Shown: one piece after another, positions 1 to 7,570 of the stretch | Layout of the letters: every line of letters begins with the position of its first letter | Numbering within the stretch: the stretch's first letter is position 1 | NCBI RefSeq assembly: GCF_024171725.1 | Contig: NZ_JAMTCG010000002.1 | Location: 434,001-498,000 of the forward strand | Length of the DNA: 64,000 bases | Direction of reading: 5' to 3' | Source: Williamsia serinedens | Lineage (GTDB): Bacteria > Actinomycetota > Actinomycetes > Mycobacteriales > Mycobacteriaceae | Translations under genes and position numbers: made by a program | Notes under the pieces: generated by a model | Told to the model about the DNA's origin: nothing | The model's input: the letters and a program-made list of their open reading frames with translations, nothing else | The model's database searches: none

Positions 1-109
1 CGGGGTGAGTTCCGGCGGCATCGGCGCTGCCGAGTTGCGGGAGGCGGGTGCGGACGAGACCTATCGCGACGCGCTCGATCTCCTCGAGCACTCACCGCTG
101 TATGCGTGA
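1..109 (+). CDS. C-terminal end of a HAD-like phosphatase (partial)
   Basis: Only the last 35 codons are inside the window, ending at the TGA at 107-109. The readable tail has the pattern of a HAD-superfamily hydrolase C-terminus: a GV-S-G segment, then an ELREAGAD-like stretch, then a closing helix ending LLEHSPLYA. In phosphoglycolate-phosphatase-like HAD proteins this follows the last catalytic loop. The stop overlaps the ATG of the following glycosyltransferase by eight bases (102-109), so it is probably the upstream member of the same operon. The assignment rests on a short tail only. Confidence 0.5.
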   Translation, partial: GVSSGGIGAAELREAGADETYRDALDLLEHSPLYA

Positions 110-821
110 GGTCACGGCCGACGCGGCGCGCGACCGCCCCCCGATCCGAGCGGTCACCGTGGTGATCCCGGTGCACGACGAGGCCGACGAACTGGCCGGC
201 GCTCTCGACGCCGTCGCGGACGCGGCGGCGGTCCTCGACGTCCCCGTCCGTGTGACCGTGGTGCTGGACGCGTGCACCGACGCATCCGCGTCGATCCCCG
301 GACCCGGGATCGACGTTGTGGCCGTCGACGTCCGCAGTGTCGGTGCAGCGCGTCGCTCCGGCTTCGCGTGCCATCACGCGGGGGACGACGTGTGGTTCGC
401 GACCACCGACGCCGACTCGCGCGTGCCCCGGGACTGGCTGCATCGTCACCTGTGGCTCGCGGACGCCGGTGTCGACGCGGTGGTCGGGACGGTGGTCGCG
501 CGGGACTGGGCGCAGTGGTCGGTGGACGCCGGTCGAGTCTTCGACGCCGACTACCGCGCCCGGCAACGTCGGGGGCGGCACGGTCACGTGCACGGCGCCA
601 ACATCGGCGTACGGGGCTCGGCGTACGCGAGAGTCGGAGGCTTCCCCGCGACGCGGTCCGACGAGGACGTCGCCCTGGTGGCCGCCCTCGAGAACGCGAG
701 ATGCACCATCGCGTGGGACACCGAGGCGCCGGTCGCGACGTCCACCCGTCGTGTCGGCCGCGCCCCGGCAGGGTTCGCGGGCGCGCTCGCCGAGATCATC
801 GACCTCCCGGGGACGGCATGA
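102..821 (+). CDS. Family 2 glycosyltransferase
   Basis: A 239-residue protein read from the ATG at 102, inside the end of the preceding gene. The N-terminus has the GT-A opening VVIPVHDEADEL (about residues 18-29), where the nucleotide-sugar domain begins. A D-A-D-S motif near residue 105 is the likely metal-binding DXD. A later R-S-D-E-D-V segment fits the ED acid motif of GT2 enzymes. No membrane segment is visible, so it is likely cytosolic. It overlaps the next gene by four bases (ATGA). Its partners are an acyl-CoA dehydrogenase-like protein, a PIG-L deacetylase and a NodS-like methyltransferase, which suggests assembly of a small amino-sugar glycoconjugate. The sugar and acceptor are not visible. 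Confidence 0.8.
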   Translation: MREVTADAARDRPPIRAVTVVIPVHDEADELAGALDAVADAAAVLDVPVRVTVVLDACTDASASIPGPGIDVVAVDVRSVGAARRSGFACHHAGDDVWFATTDADSRVPRDWLHRHLWLADAGVDAVVGTVVARDWAQWSVDAGRVFDADYRARQRRGRHGHVHGANIGVRGSAYARVGGFPATRSDEDVALVAALENARCTIAWDTEAPVATSTRRVGRAPAGFAGALAEIIDLPGTA

Positions 822-1795
822 TCGCCTGGGTGAGCGACGGAGCACCGACGCCCGCGGACGCCGACGCGGTGACGCGCGCCCGCGCCCTCGTCGGGGGTCT
901 GCGACTGCCCGCGCCGGGGTCGGGGCGAACCGGTGAACGTCTCGACGCGCTGTCCGACCTCGCGCGGGACGACATCCCCACCGGTCGGCTCGTCGAGGCG
1001 CACGTCGACGCCGAGCAGATCCTCGCCGACCTCGGTGTCGGTGCGCCGGGCCCGGACGAGCTGTGGGGTGTCTGGGCCTCGGAGGCGCCGGGAGCGCGCG
1101 TGACCGCCACCCCGCGTGACGGTCGGTGGTTCCTCGACGGGGTGAAGGGTTGGTGCTCCGGCGCCGTCGGGTGCACGCACGCGTTGGTGACCGCGTGGGT
1201 CGACGACGAGCGCGCGCTCTTCGCCGTCGACCTGACGCGCGACGGGGTGGGTTCGGACGGGCCCGACCCGTGGTACTCCGCGGGGATGGCAGCGACCGTC
1301 ACCCGACCCGTCCGTTTCGCCGACACCCCGGCTCGCCGCGTCGGCAGCGGCGCCGACTACTTCGAGCGACCCGGCTTCTGGCACGGGGCCATCGGGGTCG
1401 CCGCGTGCTGGTTCGGTGGCGCCCGTGCCGTCGGCGAGCGGGTGCTGCGGACCAGGCGCGACGACCCCGTCACCCGGTCGCACGTCGGAGCCGTCGACAC
1501 GGCGCTCTGGGCGGGACGCGCCGCGCTCGTCGAGGCGGCGGCCGTCGTCGACCGGCATCCCGCCGACCGTGCCGTCGCCCACACCACTGCGCTGCGCACC
1601 CGGGCGGTCATCGAGGGTGTCGCGGCGACGGTGCTCGACCGCGCCGGTCGGGCGCTGGGCCCGGGGCCGATGGTCGCCGAACCGGATCACGTCGCCGCCG
1701 TCGCGGACCTGACGGTCTACATCCGTCAGTCCCACGCCGACCACGACCTCGCGGCTCTCGGCGACCTCGTCGCCGAGCGGGACGGCCGACCGTGA
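818..1795 (+). CDS. Acyl-CoA dehydrogenase-like flavoprotein
   Basis: A 325-residue protein, shorter than the roughly 380 residues of ordinary acyl-CoA dehydrogenases. The middle carries the ACAD beta-domain signature: W-x-SEAPG-x-x-V, then LDGVKGWCSGA, a variant of the substrate/FAD-binding G-x-K-x-W/F-(C/I)-T/S-G segment. The C-terminal half is helical and Ala/Arg rich like the ACAD four-helix bundle. The usual catalytic Glu could not be placed with certainty. The start ATGA overlaps the glycosyltransferase and the end overlaps the PIG-L gene (GTGA). It probably oxidises an acyl or amine intermediate of the operon's product, but the substrate is unknown. Confidence 0.7.
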   Translation: MIAWVSDGAPTPADADAVTRARALVGGLRLPAPGSGRTGERLDALSDLARDDIPTGRLVEAHVDAEQILADLGVGAPGPDELWGVWASEAPGARVTATPRDGRWFLDGVKGWCSGAVGCTHALVTAWVDDERALFAVDLTRDGVGSDGPDPWYSAGMAATVTRPVRFADTPARRVGSGADYFERPGFWHGAIGVAACWFGGARAVGERVLRTRRDDPVTRSHVGAVDTALWAGRAALVEAAAVVDRHPADRAVAHTTALRTRAVIEGVAATVLDRAGRALGPGPMVAEPDHVAAVADLTVYIRQSHADHDLAALGDLVAERDGRP

Positions 1796-2586
1796 GCGGC
1801 GGCAGCATCGGCAACGGCGCGGTGCCCGCGTTCCGCGGTTCCGACCCCGGGGTGACGTCGGCGCGGCGGTGGCGCGAGTGGATGACGGAGCGCTCGTTCC
1901 CGGTTCTCGACGACGACCACCCCGCGCGGACGGCCTCGGTGCGGATGCTGGTCGTCGCGGCGCACCCGGACGACGAGGTGCTCGGGGCCGGCGGGCTCAT
2001 GGCCCGGACGATCCGCGACGGCGGACAGGTGACGGTGCTCTGCCTGTCCGACGGGGCGGCCTCCCACCCGGGCTCGCCCACCGTCACCCCCGAGGATCTG
2101 GGGCTGCGCCGTCGGGCCGAGCTCGTCGACGCCCTCGACGCCCTCGGTGTCGCGCACGTGCAGCACCGGTCTCTTCCGGACGGTGCGCTGTCCGACCACG
2201 CCGAGGACATGGTGGCCGAGATCGACGAGGCGATCGCGACCTTCGGCGGGCACGACGTCGTCGTCGGGGTGTGGCGCGGTGACCGCCATCCCGACCACGC
2301 CGCGGTCGGATGGGCGGCGGCCACCGCGGCGGCGGGAGCGGGCAGCGTCTACCTGGAGTACCCGGTGTGGATGTGGCACTGGGCCTCCCCCGACGACGTG
2401 TCGGTGCCGTGGGCCCGTGCGCGCGTCCTGCCGTTGCCCGCGGAGGTGGTCGCGGCCAAGCGCGCTGCCGTGGCCCGCTTCGTCAGCCAGGTGGAGGACC
2501 TCTCCGACGATCCGGCCGATCGCGCGATCCTGCCGCCGGAGGTCCTCGAGCGCCTCGTCACCGACACCGAACTGTTCTTCACGTGA
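1792..2586 (+). CDS. PIG-L family N-acetyl sugar deacetylase
   Basis: A 264-residue LmbE/PIG-L protein. The zinc site motif AHPDDEVLGAGG lies near residue 56, and a second metal ligand sits in a W-R-G-D-R-H-P-D-H segment. The family removes acetyl groups from GlcNAc-type substrates, as MshB, BshB and GlcNAc-PI deacetylase do. The GTG at 1792 was chosen because it overlaps the upstream TGA (GTGA), as at the other junctions of this operon; the ATG at 1882 would also keep the catalytic motif. The gene is followed, with a four-base overlap, by a NodS-like methyltransferase. Deacetylation followed by N-methylation of the freed amine is the natural reading. Confidence 0.85.
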   Translation: MSGGSIGNGAVPAFRGSDPGVTSARRWREWMTERSFPVLDDDHPARTASVRMLVVAAHPDDEVLGAGGLMARTIRDGGQVTVLCLSDGAASHPGSPTVTPEDLGLRRRAELVDALDALGVAHVQHRSLPDGALSDHAEDMVAEIDEAIATFGGHDVVVGVWRGDRHPDHAAVGWAAATAAAGAGSVYLEYPVWMWHWASPDDVSVPWARARVLPLPAEVVAAKRAAVARFVSQVEDLSDDPADRAILPPEVLERLVTDTELFFT

Positions 2587-3191
2587 CCGACCCAGCGTAC
2601 TTCGACGCGATGTACGCCGCAGGCGACGACCCGTGGGGGTTCGACCACCTCTGGTACGAGCAGCGCAAGCGCGACCTGACCGTGGCGGTCCTCCCTCGTC
2701 GCCGCTACGACCACGCCCTGGAGGTGGGGTCGTCGACCGGCGTGCTCAGCGCCGCCCTGATCGCCCGGTGCGAGCGCCTGACCTGCGTGGAGCTGCACCC
2801 GCGCGCTGTCGACGTCGCGCGGCGGCGTCTCGCCGCGGCCGGCGATCGCGTCCGGGTCGAGGTCGGCGACATCCGGCGATGGCGTCCCACCGAGGCCCAC
2901 GACCTCGTGGTCCTCAGCGAGGTCCTCTACTACCTGGACGACCGTGACCTCGCGTCGGTCACGTCGTGGTCGCGCACGATGCGCGACGCCGGCGCGACGG
3001 TCGTCGCGGTCGACTTCCGACACCCCGTCCCCGAGCACGTCAGATCGGGCGACGAGGTGCACGCGGTATTGCACGACGCCCTCGGCGCGTCGATGGCGAC
3101 GTACCGCGACGACGACATGGTGATCGAGGTGTTCGCCGCGCCCGGGGAACAGTCGGTGGCGGTGACCGAGGGGCTCGCCCCGCCGCCGTGA
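2583..3191 (+). CDS. NodS-like SAM-dependent methyltransferase
   Basis: A 202-residue class I methyltransferase starting at GTG 2583. The opening YFDAMYAAGDDPWGF followed by a W-Y-E-Q-R-K segment is characteristic of the NodS/nodulation methyltransferase group. Motif I is LEVGSSTGVLS (near residue 45), the acidic ribose-binding residue is in CVELHP, and motif IV is LVVLSEVLYYL. NodS N-methylates the amine exposed by the NodB deacetylase on Nod factors; here the immediate upstream gene is likewise a deacetylase. It is the last gene of the operon. Some actinobacteria carry PIG-L and this methyltransferase as one fused protein, which supports joint function. Confidence 0.8.
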   Translation: MTDPAYFDAMYAAGDDPWGFDHLWYEQRKRDLTVAVLPRRRYDHALEVGSSTGVLSAALIARCERLTCVELHPRAVDVARRRLAAAGDRVRVEVGDIRRWRPTEAHDLVVLSEVLYYLDDRDLASVTSWSRTMRDAGATVVAVDFRHPVPEHVRSGDEVHAVLHDALGASMATYRDDDMVIEVFAAPGEQSVAVTEGLAPPP

Positions 3192-3195
3192 CCGA

Positions 3196-3414
3196 TCAGT
3201 CGCGGGACAGCACGTACAGCGTGGCGGCTCCGGCGCCGGCGAATCCGGCGACCACCGCGGCGCCGATCACCAGCGACCCCACCATGGGCAGAGCGACGAT
3301 CAACAGGCAGGTCGCGAGGGCGAGCAGCAGGACCGTGCCGATGGCGGCGCGATGCTCGGGGGCCAGGCGGCCCCAGGAGGAGCCTCCCGGCCACGTGCTG
3401 TCGGGTCGTGTCAT
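3196..3414 (-). CDS. Small two-helix membrane protein of unknown function
   Basis: A 72-residue protein with a short polar N-terminus (Trp, Gly, Arg) and two hydrophobic stretches at about residues 24-43 and 46-67, predicting a hairpin in the membrane with both ends in the cytosol. It points toward the methyltransferase gene and ends five bases from it. No conserved catalytic motif is visible. Composition matches the native genome. Confidence 0.55.
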   Translation of the reverse strand: MTRPDSTWPGGSSWGRLAPEHRAAIGTVLLLALATCLLIVALPMVGSLVIGAAVVAGFAGAGAATLYVLSRD

Positions 3415-3491
3415 GCTGTCACCCTCCCAGGCGTGCGTCGCGGGACGAGCACCCGTGAGGTGTCGCGGAGGTCTCGCCTCGATCTCGAACA

Positions 3492-3511
3492 GATAACGAC
3501 GGCCCGTTATC
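3492..3511. promoter_or_regulatory. Inverted repeat upstream of dps
   Basis: GATAACG-N6-CGTTATC, perfect seven-base arms, between the small membrane gene (minus) and dps (plus). It lies about 80 bases before the dps start and looks like an operator for a dimeric repressor. Which regulator binds is unknown. The rest of the 179-base gap shows no gene. Confidence 0.5.
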
Positions 3512-3593
3512 GATTCGTGATCTCGACGACGTTCTGGTTGCGATCACCGGCAGCCCCTGTCGGCCCCCGACCTGCATACCTACGGTCGGACAC

Positions 3594-4130
3594 ATGGCTT
3601 TCACCGCACCAGGACTGACAGAGGACAGCGCCGCCACCGTCGTGAAGACCCTCCAGGAGCGCCTCAGCGCCCTGAACGACCTGCACCTGACCCTGAAGCA
3701 CATCCACTGGAATGTCGTCGGCACCAACTTCATCGGTGTCCACGAGATGATCGACCCCCAGGTCGAACTGGTCCGTGGGTACGCCGACACCCTCGCCGAG
3801 CGCATCGCCACGATGGGCGCGTCCCCGCAGGGGACCGCCAAGGCGATCGAGGACAACCGCAGCTGGGACGACTACAGCCTCGGCCGCGACTCGGTGCAGG
3901 CGCATCTGGGTGCGCTCGACCTCGTGTACGTGGGCGTCATCAAGTCGCACCGTGACGCGATCGAGACCACCGGCAAGATCGATCCGGTCACCGAGGACAT
4001 CCTCATCGGCCAGACCGCCGAGCTCGAGAAGTTCCACTGGTTCGTGCGCGCCCACCTGGAGAGCTACACCGGCGAGCTGTCGAACGCCGGCGCCACCACC
4101 GAGCAGGAGGCGGCCGAGAAGGCCCGCTGA
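3594..4130 (+). CDS. dps: Dps, DNA-protecting mini-ferritin
   Basis: A 178-residue ferritin-like protein. The segment LKHIHWNVVG, followed by a VHEMID segment, carries the Dps ferroxidase ligands (His and His from one subunit, Asp and Glu from the neighbour). The later EKFHWFVRAHLE helix is also typical. Dps forms a dodecamer that oxidises Fe(II) with peroxide and shields DNA in stationary phase or oxidative stress. The tail after the last core helix is short and lacks the long Lys-rich extension of some mycobacterial Dps proteins. It is monocistronic, with an inverted repeat upstream (3492-3511) and a strong hairpin downstream (4225-4261). Confidence 0.93.
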   Translation: MAFTAPGLTEDSAATVVKTLQERLSALNDLHLTLKHIHWNVVGTNFIGVHEMIDPQVELVRGYADTLAERIATMGASPQGTAKAIEDNRSWDDYSLGRDSVQAHLGALDLVYVGVIKSHRDAIETTGKIDPVTEDILIGQTAELEKFHWFVRAHLESYTGELSNAGATTEQEAAEKAR

Positions 4131-4224
4131 CCTCGGCGCTCCACGTCGGCGGATGTCGATTTCACGACAGTCCGTGATGACAACCCCATAACGAACGCTC
4201 TCTCCTGCCCGGGAGGCGTCGCCC

Positions 4225-4261
4225 GCGTGGGCGGTTCGGACCCAGTCCGGACCGCCCACGC
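4225..4261. terminator. Strong hairpin between dps and the diacylglycerol kinase gene
   Basis: A 16-base stem starting GCGTGGGCGG, with one G-T wobble, and a five-base loop (CCCAG). It lies between two convergent genes, so it can stop transcription from either side. There is no run of T after the stem, as is common in high-GC actinobacteria. Confidence 0.75.
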
Positions 4262-4353
4262 CTGGCTGTGGGGGTCCTGTGAGACGTCCTGTCCCCCTGT
4301 ACCGTTCACCGGGGCTCTCGCGAAGCCGTTGCCCGACAGGGTGTGTCGGACCC

Positions 4354-4386
4354 TTGTCCACAGGTCGCTGTGGAAAGTGTGGACAA
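4354..4386. promoter_or_regulatory. Cluster of DnaA-box-like 9-mers
   Basis: TTGTCCACA at 4354-4362 and its exact reverse complement TGTGGACAA at 4378-4386 flank a third, weaker copy TGTGGAAAG at 4369-4377. TTGTCCACA fits the mycobacterial DnaA box pattern TT(G/C)TCCACA. The cluster sits in the 274-base gap between convergent dps and diacylglycerol kinase genes, where no promoter is expected. It is not near dnaA, dnaN or an AT-rich unwinding region, so it is not read as oriC. Confidence 0.55.
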
Positions 4387-4404
4387 CTGGACGTGTGGTC
4401 CCGA

Positions 4405-5310
4405 TCACACAGCGGGAACGAGGAATTGCACGGCTGCCGGCAGGGCCTCGACCGTGACCGGCGTGACGCCGAACACCTCGCCGTCGGCCGACGCCGGCAG
4501 GCCATCCGTCGACTCGACGGTCACGGTCGTCGCGCTGAACGTGTGGACACCGTGGTGTCGGACGTGGGTCCCGCGGTAGATCGTCGGGAAGAGTCGGAGC
4601 AGTCGTCCCCGGGAGGTGTGCTCGACGACCGTCACGTCCAGACGCCCGTCGTCGATCCGGGCGTCCGGGCAGATGCGCATCCCGCCGCCGTAGCTCGGGG
4701 TGTTGCCCACCGCCACGAGGATCGCCTCGAGCTCGTGCACCTCACCGTCGACCGTGATGCGCGTGCGGTGCGGTGTCAGGCGCGCGATCTCCGCGATCGC
4801 GGCCAGGGGGTACCGCGCCTGTCCCTGCGGCCATCGCATCGCCACCGCGCGTTCGGTGACCGCGGCGTCGAGGCCGATGGCCGCGACCGTCCCGAACACC
4901 ATCGACCGGTCACCCGCCTGCACGCGTCCGAGGTCGACGGCACGGCTGTGACCTGCGGCGACGATGTCGGCGGCGGCGTCGACGTCCCCGACGGGGATGC
5001 CGAGGGCACGTGCGTGGTCGTTGCCGGTCCCGGCCGGCATGATCCCGACGCGCACCGCGGATCCGACCGCGGCCTCCAGGACACCGGCGATCGTCCCGTC
5101 GCCGCCGATCACGACCACCGCGTCGGGTCCGTCGGCGACCGCCGCCGCCGCGACCCGGCGCGCGTCGTCGGCGTCCGTCCCGGACCGCACGTCGACACCG
5201 AGGCCGCGGGCCCGCAGGGCCGCTACCGCCGCCTGGGCCGTCGCGGCACCGGCACCGTGGCGGGAGCGGGGGTTGACCAGCGCGACGACGTCGCGAACCG
5301 CACGGGTCAC
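4405..5310 (-). CDS. Diacylglycerol kinase / lipid kinase family protein
   Basis: A 301-residue DAGK-catalytic-domain protein. It opens VALVNPRS, has the ATP-binding GGDGTI motif at about residue 74, followed by IMPAGTGNDHA, the usual order in DgkB/YegS-type kinases. It would phosphorylate diacylglycerol or a related lipid at the membrane. The GTG start at 5310 overlaps the stop of the upstream FAD enzyme (CAC/TCA at 5307-5310), implying coupled translation. In M. tuberculosis the neighbouring genes Rv2249c-Rv2252 have the same content (GlpD, TetR, flavoprotein, DAG kinase), and Rv2252 is linked to phosphatidylinositol mannoside formation. Confidence 0.85.
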   Translation of the reverse strand: MTRAVRDVVALVNPRSRHGAGAATAQAAVAALRARGLGVDVRSGTDADDARRVAAAAVADGPDAVVVIGGDGTIAGVLEAAVGSAVRVGIMPAGTGNDHARALGIPVGDVDAAADIVAAGHSRAVDLGRVQAGDRSMVFGTVAAIGLDAAVTERAVAMRWPQGQARYPLAAIAEIARLTPHRTRITVDGEVHELEAILVAVGNTPSYGGGMRICPDARIDDGRLDVTVVEHTSRGRLLRLFPTIYRGTHVRHHGVHTFSATTVTVESTDGLPASADGEVFGVTPVTVEALPAAVQFLVPAV

Positions 5311-6947
5311 GGGATGAGCTTGCCGGGGTTCATCACGCCCGACGGGTCGAGCGTCGCCTTCACCGCCCGGAGGACCTGCACACCGAGGTCCCCGATCTCG
5401 GCCGCGAGGTGGGCGCGGTGGTCGGTGCCGATCGCGTGGTGGTGGGTGATGGTCGCCCGGTGGTCGACGATCGCCCGCGACGCGGCCTCCTTCGCCGCCT
5501 CCCACTGCCCCACCGCATCGCGCTCGTCGAGGCGGTAGACGACGGTGAAGTACAGCGAGGCGGCGGTCGCGTAGGTGTGCGAGATGTGGCAGAGCACCAT
5601 GGCCGGCGAGGCCGCGAACGGTCCGTCGTCGGATCCCAGGGCCGTTGTCAGGGCGTCGGACACGGCCGTGCGGAGCGACACGACACCCGACCACGTCGTC
5701 GCGGTCTCCACCGTCTCGCACCCCACGCCGATCGCGAGCAGGGCGTCGCGCAGGTACGGCGCGTCGAAGCGCCCGTGCGCCCACGCCTGCGCCGGTTCCG
5801 GGCCGAGGTCGGTGGCACCCGCCTCGGTCAGCAGGTCAGCAACGCGTGCCCGCCGGTCGGCGCAGTCGCGCTCGGTGCCCTCGAACCGGGTGATCACCAG
5901 GCACCCGCCCGGCGACCCGTCGGCGCCGATCGCGCCCGGGGAGGCGAGGTTGACGGCGGTCTCCGCCTCGTCGGACATCCGCAGGACGGTGGGCCGGGCG
6001 TCCGAGCGGGCGACCGTGCGCACGGCCGCGGCGCCGCTCGCGAAATCGGGCAGCCGCCACGCCTGCGCCACCACCGCCTCGGGGACGGGGTGGACGCGCA
6101 GCGAGACCTCGGTGACGACACCGAACGTGCCCTCCGAACCCAGGACGAGCTGTCGGAGATCGGGACCGGCCGCGGACCGCTCCACCGGGCCGAGACGGAG
6201 GACGCCGCGGGGGGTGACCAGTGTCAGGCCCACGACCATCTCGTCGAACCGGCCGTAGCCCGCCGACGCCTGCCCCGACGACCGGGTCACGGCGAACCCG
6301 CCGACGGTCGCGTAGCGGAAGCTCTGCGGGAAGTGACCCAGCGACAGCCCGTGCTCGGCCAGCAGCTCCTCGGCGCGCGGGCCGGTGACGCCGGCGCCGA
6401 GGGCGGCGATGCGCGACACCTCGTCGAGGTCGACCAGACCGTCGAAGCGGCGCATGTCGAGGGAGATCACCGCCCGGTGTCCGCCGGCCAGCGGTGCGAG
6501 TCCGCCGGTGACGGCGGTGCCGCCGCCGTAGGTGACCACCGCGACGTCGGCGTCCGCGCACCAGGCGACGACGGCGGCCACCTCGTCGGTGGAGCCGGGC
6601 ACCACCACCGCGTCCGGAGCGGACTGTGTCGTCGCGCGGCGGCGCAGCAGGTCGGGGGTGCTGCGTCCCGCGGCGCGCAGCAACCGGTCGACGGGCGCGC
6701 GGGACACGTGGTCCTCGCCGACGATCCCGGTGAGCTCGGCCAGATCGTCGTCGGTCAGCCGGCAGTCGGGTACGACGACGTCGTCGGGGGTGTGCCGCGA
6801 TCGGGCGTCACCCCGGACACCGAGCGCGTCACGGATCAGACCGAGCATCGCGTCCGACAGGACCGTCTCCCGGTCCGGGTCGCCCCAGCCGTCCCAGCGC
6901 ATCGGGGGTGCGGGGACGGAGGAGAAGGAGGACGCCGACGCTGACAT
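5307..6947 (-). CDS. FAD-binding alkyl-DHAP-synthase-like oxidase
   Basis: A 546-residue VAO/PCMH-type flavoprotein. The N-terminus has MRWDGWGDP, characteristic of alkyldihydroxyacetonephosphate synthase (AGPS). The FAD domain carries VVTYGGGTAVTGGL (about residues 136-149) and SLGHFPQSFRYATVGG. The C-terminus has a triple-His motif, HHHAIGTDH, at about residue 502, matching the catalytic His cluster of AGPS, and ends DPSGVMNPGKLIP. AGPS swaps the acyl chain of acyl-DHAP for an alcohol to make ether lipids. Beside a lipid kinase and GlpD, a role in glycerol-phosphate ether lipids is reasonable, but a simpler glycolate/lactate-type oxidase cannot be excluded. Confidence 0.78.
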   Translation of the reverse strand: MSASASSFSSVPAPPMRWDGWGDPDRETVLSDAMLGLIRDALGVRGDARSRHTPDDVVVPDCRLTDDDLAELTGIVGEDHVSRAPVDRLLRAAGRSTPDLLRRRATTQSAPDAVVVPGSTDEVAAVVAWCADADVAVVTYGGGTAVTGGLAPLAGGHRAVISLDMRRFDGLVDLDEVSRIAALGAGVTGPRAEELLAEHGLSLGHFPQSFRYATVGGFAVTRSSGQASAGYGRFDEMVVGLTLVTPRGVLRLGPVERSAAGPDLRQLVLGSEGTFGVVTEVSLRVHPVPEAVVAQAWRLPDFASGAAAVRTVARSDARPTVLRMSDEAETAVNLASPGAIGADGSPGGCLVITRFEGTERDCADRRARVADLLTEAGATDLGPEPAQAWAHGRFDAPYLRDALLAIGVGCETVETATTWSGVVSLRTAVSDALTTALGSDDGPFAASPAMVLCHISHTYATAASLYFTVVYRLDERDAVGQWEAAKEAASRAIVDHRATITHHHAIGTDHRAHLAAEIGDLGVQVLRAVKATLDPSGVMNPGKLIP

Positions 6948-6972
6948 GCGTTACAGTTTTACACAACATGTC
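6943..6972. promoter_or_regulatory. Shared divergent promoter/operator spanning two start codons
   Basis: Only 20 bases separate the ATG of the minus-strand FAD enzyme (6947) from the ATG of the TetR gene (6968). GACATG at 6943-6948 and CATGTC at 6967-6972 form an inverted repeat that includes both start codons, with an AT-richer TTACAGTTTTACAC core between them. With so little room, at least one transcript is probably leaderless. The core is the likely TetR operator. Confidence 0.5.
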
Positions 6973-7570
6973 AACCAGTAATGCGGTTCTCGACGCGGCG
7001 CGGCGGTGCCTCGTGCGCAGCGAGGGACGGAAGGTGACGCTGGCCGAGGTCGCACGGGAGGCGGGCGTCAGTCGTCCGACCGTCTACCGCCACTGGCCGG
7101 AGATCTCCGCCGTGATCCGCGATCTGCTGACGCGGGAACTCGCGCACCTCAGCGCCGAGCACCTGTCGGCGGTGGACGACGCGCTCGCCCGCGGTGAGGG
7201 CGTCCTGGACGCGGTGGTCGCCGCGGTGGTGCGGGTCGCCGACGCCGTGACCGCGGATCCGCTGTTCGAGTCCCTCACCCGCCGACAGCCCGACCTGCTC
7301 GCGCCGTACGTCTTCGAACGCTTCGGTGCGAGTCAGCAGATGGCGCTGGAGAGTCTCGCGACGCGCCTCACCGCGGCGCAGGACGTCGGTGCCGTCCGCC
7401 GCGGCGACGCAGACCGCATCGCGGCCATGGTCATCCTGGTCGCCCAGTCCGCCATCACCGGCCGCGCCACCGTGGCGGCGATCATCGGCGACGACTGGGC
7501 CGACGAACTCGCCCGTGTGGTGCGCGGTTACCTCGCACCCGACCCGATCTCGGAGGACGATTCCCGATGA
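6968..7570 (+). CDS. TetR-family transcriptional regulator
   Basis: A 200-residue protein with the TetR helix-turn-helix at about residues 17-45: KVTLAEVAREAGVSRPTVYRHWP. The C-terminal part is a variable ligand-binding helical domain. It is divergent from the AGPS-like FAD enzyme and overlaps glpD by four bases (ATGA), so it likely represses both directions in answer to a lipid or glycerol-phosphate-related ligand. M. tuberculosis Rv2250c holds the same position. The ATG at 6968 is used rather than upstream in-frame codons, which lie inside the divergent gene. Confidence 0.85.
   Translation: MSTSNAVLDAARRCLVRSEGRKVTLAEVAREAGVSRPTVYRHWPEISAVIRDLLTRELAHLSAEHLSAVDDALARGEGVLDAVVAAVVRVADAVTADPLFESLTRRQPDLLAPYVFERFGASQQMALESLATRLTAAQDVGAVRRGDADRIAAMVILVAQSAITGRATVAAIIGDDWADELARVVRGYLAPDPISEDDSR

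Noticed and set aside
584-1744. Long antisense open frame opposite the acyl-CoA dehydrogenase gene, like many others across the window
   Set aside because: Arg/Asp/Gly-rich translation with no family motif. Such frames are expected opposite genes with high third-position GC.
4354-4386. Chromosomal origin of replication
   Set aside because: DnaA-box-like sites are present, but there is no dnaA, dnaN, gyr, rpmH or parAB nearby and no AT-rich unwinding stretch.
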